NCBI GenBank assembly: GCA_964427875.1
Contig: CAYRVX010000006.1
Location: 50,118 to 114,117 of the forward strand
Length of the DNA stretch: 64,000 bases
Source of the DNA: CAYRVX01 sp964427875
GTDB lineage: Bacteria; Planctomycetota; Phycisphaerae; SM23-33
Direction: 5' to 3'
The position numbers and the translations under genes were made by a program. Below are positions 22,928 through 30,746 of the stretch, one piece after another (position 1 is the first letter of the stretch; every line of letters begins with the position of its first letter). The notes below the pieces were generated by a model. It did no database searches and was not told the origin of the DNA. It saw only the letters and a list, made by a program, of their open reading frames with translations.

Positions 22928-24415
22928 ATGAAGACGATGAACCGACGGGATTTTCTGCACTCCGCCATTCGTGCCGCGGCGGCCCTGGCCGGCGGCGCGG
23001 GCCTTGCGCGCCTGACCCGAGCGGCCGCGTTGAGAAAGGCCGCGCCCCCGGGCGAAAGACCGAACTTCGTCTTCATCCTCATCGACGACCTCGGCTGGAA
23101 GGACCTCGGCTGCTACGGCAGCAGGTTCTACGAGACGCCGGGCGTGGACCGCCTCGCGAGGATGGGCATGCGGTTCACCAACGGATACGCCGCCTGCACC
23201 GTCTGCTCGCCGACCCGCGTGAGCATCCTGACGGGCAAGTACCCCGCGAGGGTGCACCTGACCGACTGGATCTCCGGCCACAAACGCCCCTACGCCAAAC
23301 TCAAGGTCCCCGACTGGACCATGCACATGCGCCACGAAGAGGTCACGCTCGCCGAGGCGCTCAAGCCGGCCGGCTACACGACGTGCTTCATCGGCAAGTG
23401 GCACCTGGGCGGCCAGGCGTACTACCCGAAGACGCAGGGCTTCGACATCAACATCGGCGGGTACTCCCGCGGCTCGCCGCCGAGCTACTTCGCGCCGTAT
23501 CGCATCCCGACGATGACCGACGGCCCCAAGGGCGAGTACCTCACCGACCGCCACGCCGACGACGCCGAGAAGTTCCTCGACGATCACAAGGACAAGCCGT
23601 TCCTGCTGTACCTGTCCACCTACGCCGTACACACGCCCCTGCAATCCAAGAAGGAGCTGACGGACAGATACAAGGCCAAGGCCGAGGCAATGAAAGGCTA
23701 CCCGCAGAAGAACCCCGTCTACGGCGGCATGGTCCACAGCATGAGCGAGTGCGTCGGGCGGGTGATCGACAAGCTCCAGCGGCTGAGGCTGCTGGACCGA
23801 ACGGTCATCATGTTCATCGGCGACAACGGCGGGCTGGTCCTGCGGAACATCACGTCCAACGTGCCGCTGCGTGCGGGCAAGGGCTCGGCCTACGAGGGCG
23901 GCGTCCGCGAGCCGTTCATCATCTGCGCGCCCGGCGTGACGAAGCCGGGCAGCGTCTGCCACGAGCCGGTCATCAGCGTGGACTTCTACGCGACTATCCT
24001 GGAGCTGGCCGGCGTGCGCGGCGACGCGAAGCACAACCGCAACGTGGACGGCGTCAGCCTCGTGCCGCTGCTGAAGGGCGCCAAGAAGCTCAACCGCGAC
24101 GCGATCTACTGGCACTACCCGCACTATCACCCCGGCGGGGCCACGCCGTACGGCGCCGTCCGGGCGGGCGACTGGAAGCTCATCGAGTTCTACGAGGACA
24201 TGCACGTGGAGCTCTACAACCTCCGCGAGGACATCTCCGAGAAGAACGACCTTGCCGCGAAGATGCCCGCCAAGGCCCAGGAGCTGCGCAAGAAGCTCCA
24301 CGCCTGGCGAAAGGGCGTAGACGCCCAGATGCCCGCGCCCAACCCCAAGTACGACCCGCGGCGGGGCAGGCGCCCCGGCGGGCGGCCCAAGGGGAAAGGC
24401 CGGAAGGGCGGATAG
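22928..24415 (+). CDS. Exported sulfatase, S1 family (second)
   Basis: The start at 22928 follows GGGAGA and gives a Tat-type leader 'NRRDFLHSAIRAAAALAGG'. The formylglycine motif is 'CSPTR' near residue 94 followed by 'VSILTGKYPARVHLTDW', the classical arylsulfatase A-like form. Metal and active-site segments are 'ILIDDLGWKDLGCYGS', 'FIGKWHLGG', 'YAVHTPLQ' and 'MFIGDNGGL'. The 495-residue length is normal, with a Gly/Arg/Lys-rich C-terminal tail. It probably desulfates polysaccharides outside the cytoplasm. The motif is of the type both aerobic and anaerobic maturases accept. It ends 24 bases from the convergent helicase gene. Confidence 0.92.
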   Translation: MKTMNRRDFLHSAIRAAAALAGGAGLARLTRAAALRKAAPPGERPNFVFILIDDLGWKDLGCYGSRFYETPGVDRLARMGMRFTNGYAACTVCSPTRVSILTGKYPARVHLTDWISGHKRPYAKLKVPDWTMHMRHEEVTLAEALKPAGYTTCFIGKWHLGGQAYYPKTQGFDINIGGYSRGSPPSYFAPYRIPTMTDGPKGEYLTDRHADDAEKFLDDHKDKPFLLYLSTYAVHTPLQSKKELTDRYKAKAEAMKGYPQKNPVYGGMVHSMSECVGRVIDKLQRLRLLDRTVIMFIGDNGGLVLRNITSNVPLRAGKGSAYEGGVREPFIICAPGVTKPGSVCHEPVISVDFYATILELAGVRGDAKHNRNVDGVSLVPLLKGAKKLNRDAIYWHYPHYHPGGATPYGAVRAGDWKLIEFYEDMHVELYNLREDISEKNDLAAKMPAKAQELRKKLHAWRKGVDAQMPAPNPKYDPRRGRRPGGRPKGKGRKGG

Positions 24416-24439
24416 CGCCTGGATCATGCCCGGCGGGCT

Positions 24440-27118
24440 TCAGCTCCGCGCCGCCAGCAGTCGGGCCAGGGACTCCGCCAGCCCGTCCACCGCCGATGCG
24501 TCCGGAAGGCTCAGGGTCAGCTTCAGTTGGCCCTGCTCGTCGGTCTCCATGCACTTGGCCAGGCGGTCCTTCATCAGTGCGGCCATCCGCCTGGACTCGT
24601 CGGTTTCCGCCTGGGCGGGCAGCAGCTCGCCGAGGAAGGCGAAGGCCGCGTTGAGGAGCTGTCCGCCGGCGGCGCCGACCTTCTCTCGCCGGGCGAGTCG
24701 TTCGGCCTCGGCCGCCTGCCTGGCCAGTTCGCTTTCATCCACCGGCGCCTCGGGCCTGGCCCCCAGGAGGACCTCGAGCCGGCGCCGCAGCTCCTCCATG
24801 CCGCTGACGAGATCGACGGCGTCCACGTCGGATTCCGTGTCCAGGGCGGCAAGGGCAAGCTCGTGCTTTGCCGAGAGCGTCTGGAGTAGTTTCTCCTCCA
24901 GCGTCTGTTCCGTGACGAGGATGAACACCTGCACGGGCCGCTTCTGCCCCATGCGGTGCGCGCGGGAGATGCGCTGCTCAAGCACGGCGGGGTTCCACGG
25001 CAGGTCCACGTTGACGACGGTATTGGCGGCCTGGAGGTTCAGGCCGGTCGCCCCGGCGTTCGTGCTGATGAACGCCTGGCACTGTGCGTCGTTCCGGAAA
25101 GCGTGGACCAGTTGCTGACGTTTCTTCTGGGGGACCGAGCCGTCGAGACGGACGTAGCCCATGCCTCGGGTCTCCAGCAGCGGCTCGACCAGGTCGAGCA
25201 TGGTCGTCCACTCGGAGAAAAGGACGGTCTTGCGGTCGTCTTCCTGGGAAAGCCCATCCAGCAGGTTGTCCAGTTCCTCCAGCTTGCTGGAATAGCCCGG
25301 AGGCTGCTTGTCCACGAGGAAGGTGCTGTCGGCCGTCATGCGGCACATCAGCAGCGCCTTCTGGAGCCGCAGCAGGTCCATCTCGCTGATGTACCTCTTG
25401 TTGACGATCGTCTGCACGGTCAGCATGTGTCCCCTGTGGATCTCGAGCTGCTCGCCCGTGGGGGTGATGCGCACGACCTCGGTCGCTCTCGGCGGCAGGT
25501 CCCGCATGACCGAAGCGCGGGTGCGGCGCAGCAGGACCGGCTGGAGCTGTCTTCGCAGCTCGGAGAGGTTCTTGTAGCCCAGGACCCTGCCTTTCTCATC
25601 GACGACGCGGTGGCGGTTGAAGAACCTAAACGCCGGCCCGAGGCGGCGATCGTCGATGAACTCGGCCACGGAGAACAGGTCGTCCAACCGGTTCTCCAGC
25701 GGCGTGCCCGACAGGACCAGCGCAAAGGGCGACCTCAGCGACTTGACGATCCGGCTGGTCTTGGCCTGCCAGTTCTTGATGCGCTGGCCCTCGTCCAGAA
25801 CGATCAGGTCCCACGGCACCTTCTCGATCGACAGGATGTCCCGCAGGACCTGCTCGTAGTTGCAGATGGTGAAGAAGCAGTCGTTGTCGTACTGGCCGGC
25901 GCGGTCCTTGGCGCTGCCCAGGACGAGTTGGCAGGTGCGGTCGGAGAAGCGGTGGATCTCGCTTCGCCACTGCGCCTTCAGCGTGGCCGGGCAGATCACC
26001 AGCACCTTGGAGATGTCCGCTTCCTGCGCGAGGAGCTCGGCGATGCCGATGCCCTGGATCGTTTTGCCCAGTCCCATGTCGTCGGCGAGGATGGCACGGC
26101 CGGCGCCGACGGCGAACGCGACGCCGTCCATCTGGTACGGCAGCAGTTCGGCCTTGAGGAGCCCCGTGCGGAGCGGATGGCCGGCGGGGTCCCGGCGGAT
26201 CTCGGCGACCTTGGCGGCGATCCGCTGCTCGAAGAGCCGGCGGTTGATGTGCTCTTCGGCGTCGGGGTAGACCGCCACGTCGCAGCCCATCGCCGCCAGC
26301 TTTCGGAGGCGGGCGAGGAGGTCGTTCACGTCGCGAATGGCGCGCTCCCGGATCGGCCGCACGACCGCCGACACAGCCCGGTCGAGCTTGGCCGGGATCA
26401 GCAGGCGCAGCTCCCATTCCTTCCCGTAGGCGACGTACACGGCCAGGCCGTCCGGCTCGTAAGGCCGGTTCCGCACCGCCGCGGGAAACCGCGCCTTGAC
26501 CTTGCGCTGCGCGTGGAGCACGTGTTTGCAGATCCCGAGCGTGTTCTTCCGGAAGTCGGGGCAGGAGCAGTAGGACTCTCCCGGCTGCCAGCCGCGGAGC
26601 GCGACGCGATACGTCTTGCCCGACTCGGCGTTCGTCACCAGGTAGTCCGTCCACAGGAGGTCGGGGTCCGTGGATCGGACGATCATCTTCTCCGTCGAGG
26701 CCCGCTCTCGCCTTTCCTCCATCGCCCGGCGGACCAGCTCCTCCTCGCCGAGGCTCTCGACGGGGACCCGCTCCGGCGGCGGGGCGGCCAGGCCCAGCGC
26801 CATCTTCTCTTCCAGGATCAGCGAAAAGGCCGCTCCCACGTGCTCGCATGCCCCGTCACAGGCCGTGCAGTGCCAATGCAGCCGCTGATGCGCTTCGGGC
26901 CTCTGGGTGATCGTCACGACCGCTTCCGGAAGGCTCAGGCGGAAAACGCCCCCGTCGAGATGCACGTCCTCGTCGATGTTGATCGCGTACTTGCCGCCCT
27001 GAAGGATCAGCTTGTCGCCCCCCTCGCCCAGCAGCTTGCAGGCCTGGCGAAAGCCCAGCCGAGAAAGCCGGTCCTTGAGCGTCAGCTCCCGTTTCTTCGG
27101 TCTCGCCTTTGTTGGCAT
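24440..27118 (-). CDS. SNF2-family helicase with SWIM zinc fingers
   Basis: The product has 892 residues. The N-terminal third holds cysteine motifs: 'CTACDGACEHVG' near 84 and a typical SWIM finger 'CSCPDFRKNTLGICKH' near 183, both thought to bind DNA or protein. The SNF2 motor follows with Walker A 'DDMGLGKT' near 344, motif II 'DEGQ' near 441, 'SGTPLENRLDDL', 'STNAGATGLNLQAAN' and 'RAHRMGQ' near 719. An acidic helical C-terminus completes it. Bacterial homologues are linked to RapA-like or DNA-repair functions, but the exact job is unknown. The gene stands alone. A 250-base gene-poor stretch separates it from the MNT/HEPN remnant upstream. Confidence 0.9.
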   Translation of the reverse strand: MPTKARPKKRELTLKDRLSRLGFRQACKLLGEGGDKLILQGGKYAINIDEDVHLDGGVFRLSLPEAVVTITQRPEAHQRLHWHCTACDGACEHVGAAFSLILEEKMALGLAAPPPERVPVESLGEEELVRRAMEERRERASTEKMIVRSTDPDLLWTDYLVTNAESGKTYRVALRGWQPGESYCSCPDFRKNTLGICKHVLHAQRKVKARFPAAVRNRPYEPDGLAVYVAYGKEWELRLLIPAKLDRAVSAVVRPIRERAIRDVNDLLARLRKLAAMGCDVAVYPDAEEHINRRLFEQRIAAKVAEIRRDPAGHPLRTGLLKAELLPYQMDGVAFAVGAGRAILADDMGLGKTIQGIGIAELLAQEADISKVLVICPATLKAQWRSEIHRFSDRTCQLVLGSAKDRAGQYDNDCFFTICNYEQVLRDILSIEKVPWDLIVLDEGQRIKNWQAKTSRIVKSLRSPFALVLSGTPLENRLDDLFSVAEFIDDRRLGPAFRFFNRHRVVDEKGRVLGYKNLSELRRQLQPVLLRRTRASVMRDLPPRATEVVRITPTGEQLEIHRGHMLTVQTIVNKRYISEMDLLRLQKALLMCRMTADSTFLVDKQPPGYSSKLEELDNLLDGLSQEDDRKTVLFSEWTTMLDLVEPLLETRGMGYVRLDGSVPQKKRQQLVHAFRNDAQCQAFISTNAGATGLNLQAANTVVNVDLPWNPAVLEQRISRAHRMGQKRPVQVFILVTEQTLEEKLLQTLSAKHELALAALDTESDVDAVDLVSGMEELRRRLEVLLGARPEAPVDESELARQAAEAERLARREKVGAAGGQLLNAAFAFLGELLPAQAETDESRRMAALMKDRLAKCMETDEQGQLKLTLSLPDASAVDGLAESLARLLAARS

Positions 27119-27372
27119 GGCATCTCCTCGGGTTCTCTCGACCTCCCTCCTTTACCACCAGCCCGGCGGCCACGCCAGCCCCTGCCGCGCATGGCCGGGC
27201 ACTTCCCGCCAATTTGCCCGGACAGGATCCGGCGGCTGCCGCTGAGCACGGGGCGGCGCGGATTGTGCAGAACGCTCCGGGGCGAGGAATCTGCCCGAGC
27301 ACCCCATCCAAGACGATCGCTCAGTCTGCCGTATCGGCTCTGGCAAGTTCGGGACAGGCTTGTCTGACGGCT

Positions 27373-27531
27373 TCAAGAATGTCCGTGGAGAGCGAACAAC
27401 GCTGTCAGGGCATGGAAAGCGGCATAGTATGCTCGGGATGCCGCCGAATCGGAGTCCGTCTCGGCAAGCTGTTCGCCGGAAGCCAACGTCCGGGTCGCAC
27501 GCTGCCATTCTGCGGCGGCGAACTCCTTCAT
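27373..27531 (-). pseudogene. Truncated HEPN-domain toxin
   Basis: The start at 27531 overlaps the stop of the MNT gene as ATGA, the classic MNT-HEPN operon link. The first 52 residues match the N-terminal half of HEPN domains: 'WQRATRTLASGEQL' and 'SAASRAYYAAFHALTALFALHGHS'. A stop codon follows at 27373. The catalytic R-x4-6-H motif and the second helical hairpin, which in the family complete the RNase or AMPylation target site, are missing. Downstream, no frame restores HEPN homology. The sequence directly after the stop resembles the short dispersed repeat seen elsewhere in the window. The toxin is therefore probably dead. Confidence 0.65.
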
Positions 27532-27851
27532 ACCGCGATCCCTTCCCGCCGTGCGACCTGATACAGGGGACACGCCACCGTCTCGTACTCCAGCGCCGAC
27601 ACCGGCTTCGCGCTGATCCGCCGCCCGATCTCCAAGGAAAGGGGATAGAGCGCGTCGAGATTCGTCTCCAGGTCCCGGCCGTATTCCACCGGATCATCGA
27701 GCAGGACGAGCAGGTCTATGTCGCTGTCCGGCTGCGCGTCGCCGCGGGCCTCCGAGCCGTAGAGCACCACGCCGCGCAGTCGCCGGCCGTACGCTTCGCG
27801 CAGGCGCGCCTTGATCTCCCATAAAAGCTGCTCTCTGGTCACGTCGCCCAT
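27528..27851 (-). CDS. MNT-type minimal nucleotidyltransferase (antitoxin)
   Basis: The 107-residue protein has the Pol-beta nucleotidyltransferase signature 'VVLYGSEARGDAQPDSDIDL' near residues 28-47, with the GS motif and paired aspartates. 'EIGRRISAKPVSALEYE' supplies the rest of the fold. In MNT/HEPN systems this enzyme neutralises the HEPN RNase by adding AMP to it. Here the gene looks intact while its partner downstream is truncated, so it may be an orphan antitoxin. No clear ribosome site precedes the ATG. The length is within the range for stand-alone MNT proteins. Confidence 0.82.
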   Translation of the reverse strand: MGDVTREQLLWEIKARLREAYGRRLRGVVLYGSEARGDAQPDSDIDLLVLLDDPVEYGRDLETNLDALYPLSLEIGRRISAKPVSALEYETVACPLYQVARREGIAV

Positions 27852-27913
27852 TCTACTGAGGCCGGTTCAGCGGCACAATGTCACTCCGGGCCTTCTCGTG
27901 GCCGTGCGTGCGG

Positions 27914-29545
27914 CTACTTCCGGGAGCCGGGTCCGGGCTTGCTGCCGGCAGCGGCGGGCTTTCCGTCGGCGGGGTCCTCTTCCGTGTCGCGCTGCTGTGC
28001 GGGGCCGCCGCTGGCCTGGTTCGCCTGGCGTTCGGCGGCGGAGGGCTTCTCGCCGGCGGGCGTGGGGTAGGACAGCCGGGCGTGGTACATGCTGCACAGG
28101 CTCTTGGTGAGCGAGGACTCGATCCGGTGGACCTCCATGAGCGTCAGCTCGCACTCGTCAAGCTGCCCGTCCATCAGCCGGCGGTTGACCATGGTGTGCA
28201 CCTGGTTCTCGATCCGCCCCGGCGTCGGCTCGCTCATGGACCGCACGGAGCTTTCGGCGGCGTCGGCGAGCATGAGGATGGCCGACTCCTTCGAGTGGGG
28301 CTTGGGGCCCGGATAGCGAAACTCCATCTCGTCGGGCGCCCGGTCGGTGTCGTTCTTGCGCTGTTCGGTGGCGGCCTGGTAGAAGTACTGCACCAGCGTC
28401 GTGCCGTGATGGGTGGCGATGAACTCGTGAAGGACCTTCGGCACGCCGTATTCCCGCGCCATCTCGATGCCGTCCTTGACGTGCCCGACAATGATCAGCA
28501 GGCTCATCGCCGGCGAGAGCTTCGCGTGCTTCGAGGCCGTGCCGTCCTGGTTCTCGATGAAGTAGTCCGGCTTGTTGATCTTCCCGATGTCGTGGTAGTA
28601 CGCCCCGACTCGGGCCAGCAGGCCCCCCGCCCGGGTGGCTTCGGCCGCGGCCTCGCACATCGCGCCCAGTTGAAGCGAGTGGTTGTACGTGCCCGGCGCC
28701 TCCATGGCCAGACGCTTCAGCAGCGGCTTGGACGCGTCGCACCATTCCAGCAGCGTCAGGCTGGTCGCCACGTGGAAGACGCGCTCGATCAGCGGGAGGA
28801 TTCCCTGAACGACGAAGCCGACGCCCGCGGCGCACCCGGCCGCCCAGAAGGCGTCCACGATCGACAGCGACCACGGCACGGCCTCTGCGAGCCCGGTGAT
28901 GCACACGGCGAGGAACACCACGCCCGCGGAGACCCCCGCGGCGCGAATCATCTTGGTTCGGGTCCGGATCTCGTCGAGCTGGAAGACGGTCGACGCCAGG
29001 GACGCCAGCAGGACCAGGAACAGCCCGATGCTTCCTCGGGTCTGGAGGACCACGATCATGGCCACCGCCGAGCCCACGGCGAGCGCGAAGCGCTGGTCCC
29101 ATGCAATGGCGAGGATCGCCCCGGTCATCACCGTCGGGAGGATCGCCACGTGCGGGTTCAGGCCCACCGCGCCCACCAGGACCTTGTTCACCGAGACCAT
29201 CAGCACCAGGACGATCAGGAGGCCGAGCATTCGCCGGATCTCTTTCGTCAGCCTGGCGTGGTATCGCGCCAGGTAGAGCCCCAGCAGCGCAACCGCGATG
29301 GCCAGGACACCGGCCTGTCCGGCGATCCTGCCCCAGAAACGAAGCGGCGCGGCCGCCTCTTCGGTCCGAAGGGCCTCCAGGGGGTAGAGCTCTATCCCCA
29401 GCGCCGCCAGGTACAGCGCAGCCGCGGCCAGGGCCCCGCCGATCCCGCCGGCCCGGCGGAATCGGACCCACGCCGACTCGCCCGTCCGCGCAGGTCTAAG
29501 CGCCCCCAGACGCCGCTGCCGAGCTGTCTTCTTGAACGGCCACAT
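27914..29545 (-). CDS. Membrane HD-domain phosphohydrolase, PgpH/7TMR-HD type
   Basis: The 543-residue protein has about seven membrane spans in its first half, for example 'GGALAAAALYLAALGIELYP', 'MLGLLIVLVLMVSVNKVLVG' and 'LFLVLLASLASTVFQL'. A cytoplasmic HD domain follows with 'APGTYNHSLQLGAM', 'GAYYHDIGKINKPDYFIENQ', 'HVKDGIEMA', 'IATHHGTTLVQYF' and 'LMLADAAESSVRS'. PgpH homologues hydrolyse cyclic di-AMP. It lacks the large extracellular 7TMR-HDED domain found in many relatives, so it is a short form. It lies 17 bases downstream of phoH in the same direction, the usual phoH-pgpH order, although ybeY does not follow. The C-terminal 50 residues are low complexity. Confidence 0.85.
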   Translation of the reverse strand: MWPFKKTARQRRLGALRPARTGESAWVRFRRAGGIGGALAAAALYLAALGIELYPLEALRTEEAAAPLRFWGRIAGQAGVLAIAVALLGLYLARYHARLTKEIRRMLGLLIVLVLMVSVNKVLVGAVGLNPHVAILPTVMTGAILAIAWDQRFALAVGSAVAMIVVLQTRGSIGLFLVLLASLASTVFQLDEIRTRTKMIRAAGVSAGVVFLAVCITGLAEAVPWSLSIVDAFWAAGCAAGVGFVVQGILPLIERVFHVATSLTLLEWCDASKPLLKRLAMEAPGTYNHSLQLGAMCEAAAEATRAGGLLARVGAYYHDIGKINKPDYFIENQDGTASKHAKLSPAMSLLIIVGHVKDGIEMAREYGVPKVLHEFIATHHGTTLVQYFYQAATEQRKNDTDRAPDEMEFRYPGPKPHSKESAILMLADAAESSVRSMSEPTPGRIENQVHTMVNRRLMDGQLDECELTLMEVHRIESSLTKSLCSMYHARLSYPTPAGEKPSAAERQANQASGGPAQQRDTEEDPADGKPAAAGSKPGPGSRK

Positions 29546-29562
29546 TCCCTGACGATGCTCCC

Positions 29563-30510
29563 TCAGCCTGTTTCCTCATCGGCCCGGTCGGCGTAGGCCT
29601 CCACGATTCTCTGAACTAACTGGTGGCGAACAATATCGGCGGTTTCCAGGCGGATGACGGTCAGCTTCTTGATGCCTCGCAGCCGCCGCATGGCGTCCAG
29701 CAGCCCGCTGGGAACATCCTCCGGCAGATCGATCTGGCTGTCGTCGCCGGTGACGATCACCTTGGACCCGTGGCCCATCCGCGTCAGGAACATCAGCATC
29801 TGCGGCACGGTCGTGTTCTGGGCCTCGTCCAGGATGATGACCGAGTCGTTCAGCGTCCTGCCTCGCATGAACGCCAGGGGGATCACCTCGATGAGGTCGT
29901 TCGCCATGAAGCGGCGGATCTGGTCGAAGTCCATCATGTCGTGAAGCGAATCGAACAGCGGGCGGAGGTACGGGTTGACCTTCGCCTGCATGTCGCCCGG
30001 CAGAAAGCCCAGCTTCTCGCCCGCCTCGACCGCCGGGCGGACCAGGATCATACGCCTCGCCTGCTGGTGCTTGAGCATGTGCACCGCGATCGCCACGGCC
30101 AGGTACGTCTTGCCCGTGCCAGCCGGACCGGTGGAGAAGATCAGGTCGTGCGTGCGCATGGCCTCGATGTAGCGTTTCTGGCCGGGCGTCTTGGGCCGGA
30201 CGAGCTGCCCGGCCGCATAGACGTCGAGTACCTCGGAGGCCTGTTTTTCGCGCTCGACCGCCGCGGCGCTGATGGCCTCGGTGACGGCATCGAGCGTGAT
30301 GGGGCGGTCGTGGCGAATGCTCCGCTGGAGCGTTTCGAGCACGGCCGCCGCCCGGGAGACGTTCTCCGCCGACCCGGTTATCCTCACCTGCCCCTCCCGC
30401 GCGAACACCTGCACGCCGAGCACCTCCCGGATCATCTTCAGATGCCGGTCCATCGGGCCGAACAGAATGTCCGCCTTGTGGGGATGCTCCAGCTTGATGC
30501 TCAATTCCAC
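29563..30510 (-). CDS. phoH: PhoH-family ATPase (YbeZ-like)
   Basis: The start was set at GTG 30510, which has GGAAG six bases upstream; the open frame beyond it is low-complexity and unconserved. The 315-residue product begins with a KH-like part ('LSIKLEHPHKADILFGPMD', 'VFAREGQVRITGSAENV'). The PhoH ATPase follows with Walker A 'STGPAGTGKTYLAV' near 130, 'RPAVEAGEKLGFLPGD', Walker B 'VIILDEAQNTT' and 'TGDDSQIDLP'. PhoH/YbeZ is linked to 16S rRNA maturation together with the RNase YbeY. It is co-transcribed with the HD phosphohydrolase gene. Confidence 0.92.
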   Translation of the reverse strand: MELSIKLEHPHKADILFGPMDRHLKMIREVLGVQVFAREGQVRITGSAENVSRAAAVLETLQRSIRHDRPITLDAVTEAISAAAVEREKQASEVLDVYAAGQLVRPKTPGQKRYIEAMRTHDLIFSTGPAGTGKTYLAVAIAVHMLKHQQARRMILVRPAVEAGEKLGFLPGDMQAKVNPYLRPLFDSLHDMMDFDQIRRFMANDLIEVIPLAFMRGRTLNDSVIILDEAQNTTVPQMLMFLTRMGHGSKVIVTGDDSQIDLPEDVPSGLLDAMRRLRGIKKLTVIRLETADIVRHQLVQRIVEAYADRADEETG

Positions 30511-30746
30511 GGGTCGCTTCCCAGCAGTGCGCCCCGCGCCCTCGCCGCCCGGGCCGCCCAAGGCGCCCCCGACCGCCGCGGTCGCACCACGATAAGGATA
30601 GCACGAAAGCCCCGTTCTTGCACGGCGACTCGGCACATTTCCGGGACGAAGCGCCCGACGCGGTGTTACTATATGAAGGCCCGTGGCGGCCTTGCGAGAC
30701 CGCGCTGTAGAGACGATTCGTTTCAGGTTCAAAGGAGATCGGACAG

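Noticed and set aside
24956..27367. Open frame of 803 codons opposite the SNF2 helicase
   Set aside because: The helicase motifs on the minus strand are complete and explain the region; the plus-strand frame shows only antisense composition.
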